A DNA stretch of 64,000 nt from Lysobacter enzymogenes (GCF_023617245.1 NZ_CP067396.1:5235001-5299000), one strand, 5' to 3'; positions 25,453-34,310 are shown, numbered from the stretch's first letter. Notes: generated by a model from the letters alone, not told the origin. A program made the numbers and translations.

Positions 25453-26639
25453 CGCAATTCCTCTTCGCTGTTGAGCAGGTGGCGCGCGATGATCACGCGC
25501 ATGATCTCGTTGGTGCCTTCCAGGATCTGGTGCACGCGGCAGTCGCGCAGCAGCCGCTCGATCGGGTACTCGCGGATGTAGCCGTAGCCGCCGTGGATCT
25601 GCAGCGCTTCGTTGCAGATCGAGAAGCCCGCGTCGGTGGCGAAGCGCTTGGCCATCGCGCACCACACGGTGGCGTCGCCGGCGCCGGCATCGACCTTGCG
25701 CGCGGCGGTGTGGACCATCTGCCGCGCCGCCACCAGCTGCGTGGCCATGTCGGCGAGCTTGAACTGCAGCGCCTGGAATTCGGCCAGCTTCTTGCCGAAC
25801 TGGCGGCGCTCGCCCATGTAGCGCCGGGCCGCGTCGAGCGCGCCCTGGGCCGCGCCGAGCGAGCAGCTGGCGATGTTGAGGCGGCCGCCGTCGAGGCCCT
25901 TCATCGCGATCTTGAAGCCGTCGCCTTCCGCGCCGAGCAAGTGGTCGGCCGGCACGCGCACGCCTTCGAACGAGATGCCGCGGGTGGGCTGGCTGTTCCA
26001 GCCCATCTTCTCTTCCTTGCGCCCGTAGACGATGCCGGCCGCGTCGGCCGGCACCGCGAACGCGCTGATGCCGCGCGCGCCGTCGCCGCCGGTGCGCGCC
26101 ATCACCACCAGCAGGTCGGTCGAGCCGGCGCCGGAGATGAAGGCCTTGGCGCCGTCGATGACGTAGTCGCCGCCGTCGCGCCGCGCGCGCGTGCGCAGCG
26201 AGGCCGCGTCCGAGCCCGCGCCGGGCTCGGTCAGGCAGTACGAAGCCAGCTTGCGCCCGCTGGCCAGTTCCGCGCCCCAGCGCGCGCGCAGCGCCGGGGC
26301 GGCGTGCGCGGCGAACATCCAGGTGGCCATGTTGTGGATGCTGATGAAGGCGGCGGTGGAGGGATCGGCCGCGGCCAGTTCCTCGAACACGATCGCCGCG
26401 TCCAGACGGGTCAGGCCGGAGCCGCCGGCCGCCTCGTCCACGTACAGGCCGCAGAAGCCCAGTTCGCCGGCCTGGGCGATGGCTTCGCGCGGGAACACGC
26501 TGTGCGCGTCCCAGTGCGCCGCATGCGGCGCGAGTTCGGCGCGGGCGAAATCGCGCGCGGCCTCGCGGTAGGCCGCCTGTTCTTCGCTGAGCCCGGTCGG
26601 CGCGGCCGGATGAACCTGCCAGTCCATGACCGCGGCCAT
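25449..26639 (-). CDS. Acyl-CoA dehydrogenase, probably isobutyryl-CoA dehydrogenase
   Basis: A 396-residue flavoprotein that introduces the alpha-beta double bond. The family signatures YCLTEPGAGSDAAS and QILEGTNEIMRVIIARHLL are present, with the catalytic Glu in EGTNEI. QFGKKLAEFQALQFKLADMA is the mid-protein motif. Within this operon isobutyryl-CoA is the likely substrate. ATG 26639 shares a base with the mmsA stop (TGATG); ATG 26627 is a possible internal start. Confidence 0.9.
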   Translation of the reverse strand: MAAVMDWQVHPAAPTGLSEEQAAYREAARDFARAELAPHAAHWDAHSVFPREAIAQAGELGFCGLYVDEAAGGSGLTRLDAAIVFEELAAADPSTAAFISIHNMATWMFAAHAAPALRARWGAELASGRKLASYCLTEPGAGSDAASLRTRARRDGGDYVIDGAKAFISGAGSTDLLVVMARTGGDGARGISAFAVPADAAGIVYGRKEEKMGWNSQPTRGISFEGVRVPADHLLGAEGDGFKIAMKGLDGGRLNIASCSLGAAQGALDAARRYMGERRQFGKKLAEFQALQFKLADMATQLVAARQMVHTAARKVDAGAGDATVWCAMAKRFATDAGFSICNEALQIHGGYGYIREYPIERLLRDCRVHQILEGTNEIMRVIIARHLLNSEEELR

Positions 26640-28162
26640 CACTTGAGGCTGATCGTGGTGTTGACGCCGTGGCCCAGCGTGTCGTCGTCGAACCAGCGCG
26701 CGGTGACCGTCTTGGTCTGGGTGTAGAAGGTCACCGCCTGTTTGCCGTACGGGCCGAGGTCGCCGAGCTTGGACGCGCGCGAGCCGCTGAAGGAAAACAG
26801 CGGCACCGGCACCGGGATCGGCACGTTGATGCCGACCTGGCCGACGTCGATGTCCTCCTGGAAACGCCGCGCGGCCGCGCCGGACTGGGTGAAGATCGCG
26901 GTGCCGTTGCCGTTGGGATTGGCGTTGACCAGCTCGATCGCTTCTTCGAGCGTCTCCGCGCGCAGGATCACCAGCACCGGGCCGAAGATTTCCTCGTCGT
27001 AGATGCGCATGCCGGGCGCCGCGCCGGAGAAGATCGTCGGGCCGACGAAGTTGCCGCGTTCGAAACCCGGCACCGCCGGCGCGCGGCCGTCGAGTTCGAG
27101 CGTGGCGCCCTGCTCGACGCCGGAGGCGATCAGGCCCTCCACCCGCTCGCGCGCGGCGCAGGAGATCACCGGGCCGACGTCGGTGCCGGCCTCGGTGCCG
27201 GCGTTGACCTTGAGCGTCTTCGCCTTGGCCACCAGGTCGGCGATCCAGTCGTTGGCCGAGCCGACCAGCACCGCGGTCGAGGCCGCCATGCAGCGCTGCC
27301 CGGCCGCGCCGAACGCGGCGCCGGCGAGCGCGTTGAGCGTCTGCTCCTTGTTCGCATCGGGCAGCACCACCGCGTGGTTCTTCGCGCCCATCATGCATTG
27401 CACGCGCTTGCCGGCGAGCGAGGCGCGCTGGTAGACGTGGGTGCCGACCTTGGTCGAACCCACGAACGACACCGCCTTGATGTCGGGGTGGTCGCAGATC
27501 GCATTGACCGCGGTTTCGCCGCCGTGGACGACGTTGAGCACGCCCTTGGGAATGCCCGCCTGCAACGCCAGCTCGCACAGGCGCATGGTCACCAGCGGGT
27601 CCTGCTCGGACGGCTTGAGCACGAAGGTGTTGCCGGTGGCGATGGCCATCGGGAACATCCACAGCGGGATCATCGCCGGGAAGTTGAACGGGGTGATGCC
27701 GGCGCACACGCCCAGCGGCTGCAGCAGGGTGTAGGTGTCGACGCCGCCGGCGACGTTGTTGGCCAGTTCGCCCAGCTGCAGGTTGCCGATCGCCGCGGCG
27801 TGCTCGACCACTTCCAGGCCGCGGAACACATCGCCTTCCGCGTCGGGCAGGGTCTTGCCCTGTTCGGCGGTGAGGATCGCCGCCAGTTCGCCCATGTGCT
27901 CGCGGATCAGCTGCTGGTACTTGAGGAAGATCCGCGCGCGCGCGCCGATCGGCGTCTTGCGCCAGGTCTTGAACGCGCGCTGCGCGGCGGCGACGGCGGC
28001 GTCGATTTCCGCCGGCGTCGCCATCGGCACGCGCGCGAGCACGGCCTGGGTGGCGGGATTGACCACGTCGCGCCAGTGCGCGGTGGAGGAGTCGACGAAC
28101 TCGCCGTCGATCAGCAGCTTGACGGTCGCGACGTCGGTCGCGACTGCGTGCATGTCGTTCAT
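26639..28162 (-). CDS. mmsA: Methylmalonate-semialdehyde dehydrogenase (CoA-acylating)
   Basis: A 507-residue aldehyde dehydrogenase that converts methylmalonate semialdehyde to propionyl-CoA, CO2 and NADH. The nucleophile is Cys291 in GAAGQRCMAAS. The cofactor region contains GITPFNFPAMIPLWMFP and VSFVGSTKVG. The MmsA-specific MGAKNHAVVLPDANK replaces the general-base Glu motif of other ALDHs. I chose ATG 28162 because GGAGACC lies just before it; the frame runs up to 28477 but that part overlaps the riboswitch. It is the first gene of the operon, 175 bases below the riboswitch aptamer. Confidence 0.93.
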   Translation of the reverse strand: MNDMHAVATDVATVKLLIDGEFVDSSTAHWRDVVNPATQAVLARVPMATPAEIDAAVAAAQRAFKTWRKTPIGARARIFLKYQQLIREHMGELAAILTAEQGKTLPDAEGDVFRGLEVVEHAAAIGNLQLGELANNVAGGVDTYTLLQPLGVCAGITPFNFPAMIPLWMFPMAIATGNTFVLKPSEQDPLVTMRLCELALQAGIPKGVLNVVHGGETAVNAICDHPDIKAVSFVGSTKVGTHVYQRASLAGKRVQCMMGAKNHAVVLPDANKEQTLNALAGAAFGAAGQRCMAASTAVLVGSANDWIADLVAKAKTLKVNAGTEAGTDVGPVISCAARERVEGLIASGVEQGATLELDGRAPAVPGFERGNFVGPTIFSGAAPGMRIYDEEIFGPVLVILRAETLEEAIELVNANPNGNGTAIFTQSGAAARRFQEDIDVGQVGINVPIPVPVPLFSFSGSRASKLGDLGPYGKQAVTFYTQTKTVTARWFDDDTLGHGVNTTISLK

Positions 28163-28336
28163 GTTGGTCTCCGGATCGCACACCCGCGAAGGCAGGCGCT
28201 GCGCGAACGAAGACCGGGCGAAAGGCGGGCGCACGCGCGCCGCACCGCATCCGCTCGTCAGGTCGCCCGCCGCAACGCCCGAGGAGAACGCCGCGGCGCG
28301 GGCCGCGGCAAAGCCGCGTGCGCCGTCCCGACGTCC

Positions 28337-28533
28337 GCCACAGGCCGGTCTCCGGACTCGCGAGCGACGCGGATGCGTCCCGCCGGCGCCTTCCCGCGCG
28401 TTCGCGCAGTGGCCGATGCCGGCTGTAACTCGCCTACCGTTGCGGGGGCAGTGCCGGAATGGGACTCGCGTCCGCACCGGCTTCCCGTTTCACCCTGCGC
28501 GCTCGCTGGAGCGGGCGGCAGGACACCTGTGGC
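28337..28533 (-). promoter_or_regulatory. Cobalamin (B12) riboswitch aptamer
   Basis: On the minus strand, P1 is GCCACAGG (28526-28533) with CCTGTGGC (28337-28344). Between them lie GGGAAGCCGGTG, then GCACTGCCCCCGCAACGGTA, the B12-box-like GGCCACTG, GGGAAGGC and finally GAGTCCGGAGACCGGCCT. Order and spacing match the AdoCbl riboswitch family. Below the aptamer the leader forms GCCGCGGC-type hairpins (28270-28320) without a T-run, so control may be at translation or by Rho. The first gene downstream is mmsA, and the operon ends in queH. Other features of 28163-28924: no gene, plus the divergent M23 peptidase promoter. Confidence 0.88.
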
Positions 28534-28924
28534 GCGCGCAGTGTAGTGGTTCGGCGGCGACAGCCACAAGCTGCGCCGCGGTATGGTCGCCGGCCGGCGC
28601 CTTCGTTCGCGCCGTCGGCGACGCGCGGCGGGCATCGCGCCGCGACCGACGCGCGCGGCGCTGCGACACGGCGAATGCGCGTTCGCGACGCGATGGACCG
28701 CGCGCCCGGCGAGCGCCATTTCATCCACCTGAATTGCACATCGCACCGCCGCCGCGACTTGGCCGATCGGCGGGATCGACGCCGCGCCCGGCTGCGCGCG
28801 AAGGCGCGTATAAGGGCCTCAGGCGGCCTGATTGCAGGCAACACCGGGACGTCCGCGCTCGTCCGCGCGCCGCCGGCCCACAGCGCGAATCACGCCGCGT
28901 CGCGGCCTGCTCAAGGAGAACCAC

Positions 28925-30139
28925 ATGCTCAGGAAGAACCGCATGCCCGAACACCACCGCGCCTCGAACAACGCGAATGCCCGCCGCGCGCGCGGCGCGC
29001 CGGCGCTGTGCCTGGCCCTCGCGCTCGCCGCTTCGTCGCTCCCGGCGTCGGCAGCCGACGACGCCGCGCCGCGCGATGTAAGCGGCACGGCGCCCGATGC
29101 CAGCGCCGGCGGCGCTTATGCGGTGGCCGAACACGGCGAGCATCTGTCGCCGCAGTTCCGCCAGCGCGCCTGGAACGACATCCGCGACAACGCGCGCAAG
29201 CTCAAGCTCGCCGCCGCGCCGCGATCCTCGGCGCGTTCGCTCGGCGGCTTCGCCTGGCCGCTGGCGCTCAACAACGGCCTGGCCGATCCGGGCTATCACG
29301 CGATCTCGAACTACGTCGACCAGGCCGGCGCCGGCCAGGTCCTCGACTACAGCTGCGGCGCGCGCAGCTACGACGGCCATCGAGGCACCGACTATTACCT
29401 GTGGCCGTTCTCCTGGTACAAGATGGACAACAATCAGGTGAAGGTGATCGCCGCGGCGGCGGGCACCATCGTCGGCCGCTACGACGGCAATTTCGACCGC
29501 AGCTGTTCGGTCAACAACAACAACTGGAACGCCGTCTACGTCCAGCACGCCGACGGCTCGGTCGCCTGGTACGGCCACATGAAGAACGGCTCGGTCACCG
29601 CCAAGGGCGTCGGCGCGAGCGTGGCGCAGGGCGAGTACCTCGGCATCGTCGGCAGTTCCGGCAGCTCCACCGAGCCGCATCTGCACTTCGAGGTCTACGA
29701 CACCAACGCCAACCTCATCGATCCTTACGCCGGCTCGTGCAACGGCCTGAATCTGTCCTCGGCCTGGGCCGCGCAGCGGCCGTACTACGACTCGGCGATC
29801 AACAAGCTGATCGTCGGCAACGCCCAACCGGCGTTCGCGTCGTGCCCGAACGCGGAGAGTCCGAACGAGAACACCGCGCTGCGCTACGGCCAGCAGGCCT
29901 CGTTCAGCGCGTTCTACCGCGACCAGCTCAACGGCCAGCAGAGCCAGTACCGAATCCTGCGGCCGAACGGCACGGTGTTCGCCTCGTGGACGCACAACGG
30001 CCCGGCGCCGCATTACGCCTCGTCGTGGTGGAACTGGACCTGGAGCAGTTTCGCGCCGAGCGGGCCGGCGGGCGTCTGGCGCTTCGAGGTCGCCTACAAC
30101 GGCACGACCTACAGCAAGAACTTCACCTTGTCGCCCTGA
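28925..30139 (+). CDS. Secreted M23 metallopeptidase
   Basis: A 404-residue exported endopeptidase that likely cuts peptidoglycan cross-bridges. AAGGAG sits before ATG 28925. The signal peptide ends near residue 44 (LALALAASSLPASAA), then a prodomain-like stretch. The catalytic domain (about 120-280) has the zinc ligands in YDGHRGTDYYLWP (HxxxD) and TEPHLHFEVYD (HxH), with VYVQHADGSVAWYGHMKNGS between. The C-terminal 110 residues form a separate beta-rich domain (FSAFYRDQLNG, WRFEVAYNGTTYSKNF) that may bind the wall. Such enzymes serve predation in Lysobacter. It is monocistronic. Confidence 0.9.
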   Translation: MLRKNRMPEHHRASNNANARRARGAPALCLALALAASSLPASAADDAAPRDVSGTAPDASAGGAYAVAEHGEHLSPQFRQRAWNDIRDNARKLKLAAAPRSSARSLGGFAWPLALNNGLADPGYHAISNYVDQAGAGQVLDYSCGARSYDGHRGTDYYLWPFSWYKMDNNQVKVIAAAAGTIVGRYDGNFDRSCSVNNNNWNAVYVQHADGSVAWYGHMKNGSVTAKGVGASVAQGEYLGIVGSSGSSTEPHLHFEVYDTNANLIDPYAGSCNGLNLSSAWAAQRPYYDSAINKLIVGNAQPAFASCPNAESPNENTALRYGQQASFSAFYRDQLNGQQSQYRILRPNGTVFASWTHNGPAPHYASSWWNWTWSSFAPSGPAGVWRFEVAYNGTTYSKNFTLSP

Positions 30140-30453
30140 TCGCTGGGCGTTCCAGGCTCGGCGCCGCCGGTGGCGGTGCCGGGCCGTCGGCGGTGCGGCG
30201 GCGATAGCCGCACGCATCGCCGCGGCGGGGCACGAGCAGCGCTTGCGTTCGCGTGCGTCGCCGTCGCGGCGCGCCAGCCCGGTGCGCGCTTGCGCTTCGA
30301 CGGTGCGATGGCTGGGCCGGCGGCGATCCTTCCGCGCGATCCGAACCAGCGACGCGGCCGTTGCAAGCGCTCGGCCGCGCAAGGTTGATCGCGTGAACGC
30401 ACGCGGCCCTACCCTCGTCCGCGACGCTTGGCGCGGTCGCTACCGCCGCGGCC
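30140..30453. other. Intergenic stretch, nothing recognisable
   Basis: A 314-base G+C-rich gap between the M23 peptidase and the convergent small gene. Frames through it are Arg/Ala-rich without family features. No strong hairpin with a T-run was found. Confidence 0.4.
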
Positions 30454-30717
30454 TTACTGCCGCCGCCACTCCGCGCACATCGCGCCGGCCGTGCCGCCGA
30501 GGAACACCGCTTCGCGGTCCATGCGCCCGTCCAGGCGCTGCACCCAGACCTCGGTGTGGCCGCCGGTGTCCTGGTTCTGCCGGCGCGCGCGCACCCGCGC
30601 CGCGGCGCTGGCGATGTCGCGGGTGGGGAACGCGATCTCTTGCGAACCGTTGATGCGCAGGCGCCAGAACCGCTGCGCGTGGGATACGACTTCGTAGATC
30701 GTCACCAGCGTGGACAT
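30454..30717 (-). CDS. Small protein of unknown function, DUF2188-like
   Basis: An 87-residue cytosolic protein. Its strand-helix pattern (FWRLRINGSQEIAFPTRDIASAA, then HTEVWVQRLDGRMDREAVF) recalls DUF2188 proteins, in which a residue run ending in a dG-type turn repeats the same layout; this assignment is weak. I chose ATG 30717 rather than 30771 since the extra codons overlap the promoter region. The gene is divergent from the response regulator gene, with operator-like palindromes between them. Confidence 0.55.
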   Translation of the reverse strand: MSTLVTIYEVVSHAQRFWRLRINGSQEIAFPTRDIASAAARVRARRQNQDTGGHTEVWVQRLDGRMDREAVFLGGTAGAMCAEWRRQ

Positions 30718-30813
30718 CGGCACTCCATGCGGTCCGGCGATGCGGGGTGGCGCCACGCTAACAAAGCCCAAACGTGATGAATGTAGGAAAACCCCGATTC
30801 ACCGTCGGCATGC

Positions 30814-30846
30814 GTCTACACAAGCGTAGACACCCGGTTACGTAAC
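30814..30846. promoter_or_regulatory. Two adjacent operator-like palindromes
   Basis: GTCTAC-N6-GTAGAC (30814-30831) is followed after five bases by the perfect 10-bp palindrome GTTACGTAAC (30837-30846). Both lie in the 241-base gap between the divergent 30717 and 30959 start codons, which is where a dimeric regulator would act on one or both promoters. Confidence 0.5.
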
Positions 30847-30958
30847 GTAGTCATCCGCCGACGTTCGCGTCGGCGCACCGCACTTTGCCCGCGGGCGAGT
30901 TGCGGACCTCGGAAACGGCCTGGACATTCGCTCGCATCATCTACGGAGCGATAAGGAA

Positions 30959-31582
30959 ATGATCCGGGTGTTCATCGTCGATGACCAGCCATTGGTCCGT
31001 CACGGACTGCGCTGGATCCTGGGCGCGCACAGCGACATCGACGTGGTCGGCGAAGCCGGCGATCCGCACGAGGCGGTCCAGCGATTGGACCAGTCCGCGG
31101 CGGACGTGGCCTTGTGCGGCTTCAACCTGCCCGACGACGACGGCCTGGGCCTGGTGCAGCGGCTGCTGCGGCACGATCCCGCGCTGCGCATCCTGATCGT
31201 GTCGGTGGTCGGCGACGGGCCGATGCCGCGCCGCCTGCTCGCCGCCGGCGCGCTGGGCTACGTGTCCAAGACACGCGACGCCGCGGTGGTGGTGCGCGCG
31301 CTGCGCGAAGTCGCCGCGGGCCGTCGTTTCATCGACGACTCGCTCGGCGGCCGCATCCTGTTCGAATCCTCGCCGTTCGACCGGCTCAGCCCGCGCGAGT
31401 TGGAGGTGACCCGGCTGATGGTCGAGGGCCGGCGCAACCACGAGATCGCGCTGGCCCTGCGCGTGGCCGAATCGACCGTGCGCACGCTGCGTTCGCGCGC
31501 GCTGGGGAAGTTGGACGTGCGCGGCGAAGGGGCGTTGATGCGGTTGGCGATCGACCATGGGTGGGTCGCGCGCGGGGGATGA
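30959..31582 (+). CDS. GacA/NarL-type response regulator lacking the phospho-acceptor Asp
   Basis: A 207-residue protein: receiver domain (about 1-120) and LuxR-type helix-turn-helix (about 143-205: LSPRELEVTRLMVEGRRNHEI, VAESTVRTLRSRALGKL). It resembles GacA/UvrY regulators of Xanthomonas. The acidic pair D8-D9, the Ser of ILIVSVVGDG and the Lys of GYVSK are kept. The phospho-acceptor position, expected as LCDLxLP, reads LCGFNLP, so residue 54 is Gly. It therefore cannot be phosphorylated in the usual way and is probably an atypical, ligand- or partner-controlled regulator. AAGGA precedes the ATG. No kinase gene is adjacent. Confidence 0.88.
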   Translation: MIRVFIVDDQPLVRHGLRWILGAHSDIDVVGEAGDPHEAVQRLDQSAADVALCGFNLPDDDGLGLVQRLLRHDPALRILIVSVVGDGPMPRRLLAAGALGYVSKTRDAAVVVRALREVAAGRRFIDDSLGGRILFESSPFDRLSPRELEVTRLMVEGRRNHEIALALRVAESTVRTLRSRALGKLDVRGEGALMRLAIDHGWVARGG

Positions 31583-31642
31583 AACGCCATGGCGCCGGGC
31601 GCGCGATGCTGGCGGAGCCGCCGGCGATCCGCTCACGCCCGC

Positions 31643-32563
31643 TCACCCCTGCGGATCGGCCCACGGCGCGCGTTCGAACTGCTGCGCCAGGTACTCGATC
31701 AGGGCCTGCACCCGCGCCGGCCGCTCGCGCCCCGGCGGGGTCACCACGTGCAAGGCGATCGGCGGCGGCGCCCACTGCGGCATCACGATCTCCAGCGCGC
31801 CGCTGCGCAGTTCGCGCCAGACCAGGAACTCCGGCTGCAGCGCCAGCCCCAGCCCCGCCAGCAACGCGGGATTGAGCGCCTCGGCGTTGTTGACCCGCAA
31901 CGGCGCCGGCACGCTCAACGAGAAGTCGCCGTGGCGCGCATGGTGGAAGCGCCAGGCGTTGCCGAAACGCGAGTACGCGTAGGCCAGCGCGCTGTGGCCG
32001 GCGAGTTCGCGCGGATGGGTCGGCCGCCCGCGCGCGTCCAGGTACGCCGGCGCCGCCACCAGCACGATGCGCACGCCGCACAGGCGCCGCGCCAGCAGGC
32101 TCGAATCGGCCAGCGCCGAGATGCGCAGGGCGAGGTCGTAGCCGCCGCCGACCAGGTCGGTGACGCCGTCGTCGAAGTCGATGTCCAGCGCGATCTCCGG
32201 ATAGCGCTGCATGAACTGCGGCAGCAACGGCGCCAGGTGGGCGACGCCGAACGACATCGGCGCGGCCAGCCGCACCCGTCCGCGCGGACTGCGCGCCTGG
32301 GCGGTGACCTCGGCCTCCACCGCCTCGCCTTCGGCCAGGATGCGGCCGGCGCGTTCGAGCGCGCCGCGGCCGCTCTCGGTCAGCGAGATGCGCCGCGAAG
32401 TCCGGTGCAGCAACGTCGTCTTGAGCCGGGTTTCCAGGCGCGAGACGGCCTTGGACACGGTCGCCTGCGACAGGCGCAGTTCCTCCGCCGCGCGAGCGAA
32501 GGAGCCCAGTTCGGCGACCTTGGCGAAGATCGCCCAGGCTTCCAGGTCGGGGAGTCGGGTCAT
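31643..32563 (-). CDS. LysR-family regulator
   Basis: A 306-residue regulator. The N-terminal winged helix (about 6-64) contains FAKVAELGSFARAAEELRLSQ and VSKAVSRLETRLKTTLLHRT. The effector domain (about 91-295) contains RGRVRLAAPMSFGVAHLAPL, DIDFDDGVTDLVGGGYDLALR and LLAGLGLALQPEF. It belongs to the CrgA/DmlR-like branch. It is divergent from the pirin gene with GAAACGAT sites in between, so it very likely controls pirin and itself. Confidence 0.9.
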   Translation of the reverse strand: MTRLPDLEAWAIFAKVAELGSFARAAEELRLSQATVSKAVSRLETRLKTTLLHRTSRRISLTESGRGALERAGRILAEGEAVEAEVTAQARSPRGRVRLAAPMSFGVAHLAPLLPQFMQRYPEIALDIDFDDGVTDLVGGGYDLALRISALADSSLLARRLCGVRIVLVAAPAYLDARGRPTHPRELAGHSALAYAYSRFGNAWRFHHARHGDFSLSVPAPLRVNNAEALNPALLAGLGLALQPEFLVWRELRSGALEIVMPQWAPPPIALHVVTPPGRERPARVQALIEYLAQQFERAPWADPQG

Positions 32564-32583
32564 GCGGTCATTACACCACTTTT

Positions 32584-32643
32584 GGAAACGATGTCTTTCT
32601 ATCGTTTCTATTCTAAACCCGATCGCGCAGGCCTATCGTTTCC
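32584..32643. promoter_or_regulatory. Three GAAACGAT half-sites between lysR and pirin
   Basis: GAAACGAT (32585-32592) and ATCGTTTC (32601-32608) form an inverted repeat with an 8-base spacer. A third half-site, ATCGTTTCC, lies at 32635-32643, directly before the pirin ribosome site. An inverted repeat plus an extra half-site in a divergent LysR promoter is the usual layout for LysR binding. Confidence 0.65.
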
Positions 32644-32674
32644 CCATCGACCGCACACACAAGGAAACGCCGAC

Positions 32675-33376
32675 ATGATCGAACTGCGCCCCTATTCCAG
32701 CCTCGGCGGCGAAAACCACGGCTGGCTCGACGCCAAGCACCACTTCTCCTTCGCCGGCTACCGCGACGCCGCGCGCATGGGCTGGGGCGCGCTGCGGGTC
32801 TGGAACGACGACACCATCGCCGCCAACACCGGCTTCCCGCCGCACTCGCACGCCGACATGGAGATCATTACCTACGTCCGCGATGGCGCCATCACCCACC
32901 AGGACAACCTCGGCAACCGCGGCCGCACCGAAGCCGGCGACGTGCAGGTGATGAGCGCGGGCAGCGGCATCCAGCACGCCGAATACAACCTGGAGCCGGG
33001 CACCACCCGCATCTTCCAGATCTGGATCATTCCCGACGCCCGCGGCGGCGCGCCGACCTGGGGCGCCAAGCCCTTTCCCAAGGACGACCGCGGCGGCCGC
33101 TTCGTGGTCCTGGCCAGCGGCATCGAAGGCGACGAGGACGCGCTGCCGATCCGCGCCGCCGCGCGCGTGCTGGGCCTGACCCTGGCCGCCGGCGAATCGG
33201 CCGAATACGGCTTCGACGGCGAGCGCTACGGCTATCTGGTTCCCGCCAAGGGCGCGATCGAGGTCAACGGGGTGACGGTGAACGCCCGCGACGGCGCCGC
33301 CATCCGCGGCGAGGCGCGCATCCGCGTGACCGCGCTGGAAGACGCCGAAGTGGTGCTGGTCGACACCGCCCCGTAA
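32675..33376 (+). CDS. Pirin family protein, YhhW-like
   Basis: A 233-residue bicupin of the pirin family; characterised relatives such as E. coli YhhW are metal-dependent quercetinases. The metal ligands lie in FPPHSHADMEIITYV (two His) and GSGIQHAEYN (His and Glu). RIFQIWIIPDARGGAPTWGA is the typical inter-cupin segment. AAGGAAA precedes the ATG. The divergent LysR gene is its likely regulator. The true substrate is unknown. Confidence 0.9.
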   Translation: MIELRPYSSLGGENHGWLDAKHHFSFAGYRDAARMGWGALRVWNDDTIAANTGFPPHSHADMEIITYVRDGAITHQDNLGNRGRTEAGDVQVMSAGSGIQHAEYNLEPGTTRIFQIWIIPDARGGAPTWGAKPFPKDDRGGRFVVLASGIEGDEDALPIRAAARVLGLTLAAGESAEYGFDGERYGYLVPAKGAIEVNGVTVNARDGAAIRGEARIRVTALEDAEVVLVDTAP

Positions 33377-33408
33377 CCCGCGCCGCCGCATGCTCGTGTG
33401 CTCCACCC

Positions 33409-33430
33409 GCGCCGCCTCCCGCGGCGGCGC
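33409..33430 (+). terminator. Hairpin after pirin
   Basis: GCGCCGCC (33409-33416) pairs with GGCGGCGC (33423-33430) around a 6-base loop, 32 bases after the pirin stop and 40 bases before the next ATG. No T-run follows, so read-through into the hydrolase gene is likely. Confidence 0.4.
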
Positions 33431-33470
33431 GCTTCCCCTTACGTCCCTTCCCCACCGCTCCGGAGCTCCC

Positions 33471-34301
33471 ATGGCCACCTTCACCACCCGCGACGACGTG
33501 CAGATCTACTTCAAGGACTGGGGCCCGCGCGACGGCGAACCCGTCGTCTTCAGCCACGGCTGGCCGCTGAGTTCGGACAGCTGGGAATCGCAGATGTTCT
33601 TCCTCGCCGCGCATGGCTATCGCGTCGTCGCCCACGACCGCCGCGGCCACGGCCGTTCCAGCCAGCCCTGGGACGGCAACGACATGGACCATTACGCCGA
33701 CGACCTGGCGCAGTTGCTCGAACACCTCGACATCCGCGGCGCCGCGCTGTTCGGCTTCTCCACCGGCGGCGGCGAAGTGGCCCGCTACATCGGCCGCCAC
33801 GGCACCGCGCGGGTCAAGAAGGCCGGCCTGATCTCGGCGGTGCCGCCGCTGATGCTCAAGACCGCCGACAATCCGGGCGGCCTGCCCCTGGAGGTGTTCG
33901 ACGGGCTGCGCGAGGGTTCGATCAAGGACCGCTCGCAGTTGTACAAGGACATCGCCAGCGGCCCGTTCTTCGGCTTCAACCGCGAAGGCGCGACACCCTC
34001 GCAGGGCATGATCGACTCGTTCTGGATGCAGGGCATGTGGGGCGGCCACAAGAGCACCTACGACTCCATCGCCGCGTTCTCGGCCACCGACTTCCGCGCG
34101 GATCTGGCGAAGTTCGACGTGCCGACCCTGATCGTGCACGGCGACGACGACCAGATCGTCCCCATCGACGCCGCCGGCCGCGCCTCGGCCGCGCTGGTGA
34201 AGGACAGCAAGCTGATCGTGTACCCCGGCGCGCCGCACGGCCTGACCGATACCCACAAGGACAAGCTCAACCAGGACCTGCTCGACTTCCTGAAGTCCTG
34301 A
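33471..34301 (+). CDS. Alpha/beta hydrolase, non-haem chloroperoxidase type
   Basis: A 276-residue alpha/beta hydrolase of the cofactor-free haloperoxidase/arylesterase group. Motifs are VVFSHGWPLSSDSWESQM (oxyanion hole), LFGFSTGGGEVARYIGRHG (nucleophile Ser in GFSTGG), TLIVHGDDDQIVPIDAAGR (Asp) and YPGAPHGLTDTHKD (His). Physiological substrates are esters; halogenation is a side activity of the family. CGGAG precedes ATG 33471. It may be co-transcribed with pirin. Confidence 0.88.
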   Translation: MATFTTRDDVQIYFKDWGPRDGEPVVFSHGWPLSSDSWESQMFFLAAHGYRVVAHDRRGHGRSSQPWDGNDMDHYADDLAQLLEHLDIRGAALFGFSTGGGEVARYIGRHGTARVKKAGLISAVPPLMLKTADNPGGLPLEVFDGLREGSIKDRSQLYKDIASGPFFGFNREGATPSQGMIDSFWMQGMWGGHKSTYDSIAAFSATDFRADLAKFDVPTLIVHGDDDQIVPIDAAGRASAALVKDSKLIVYPGAPHGLTDTHKDKLNQDLLDFLKS

Positions 34302-34310
34302 CCGCGCCAG

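Noticed and set aside
28163..28477. N-terminal extension of mmsA
   Set aside because: It lies on the riboswitch and leader; a good ribosome site and the family start agree with 28162.
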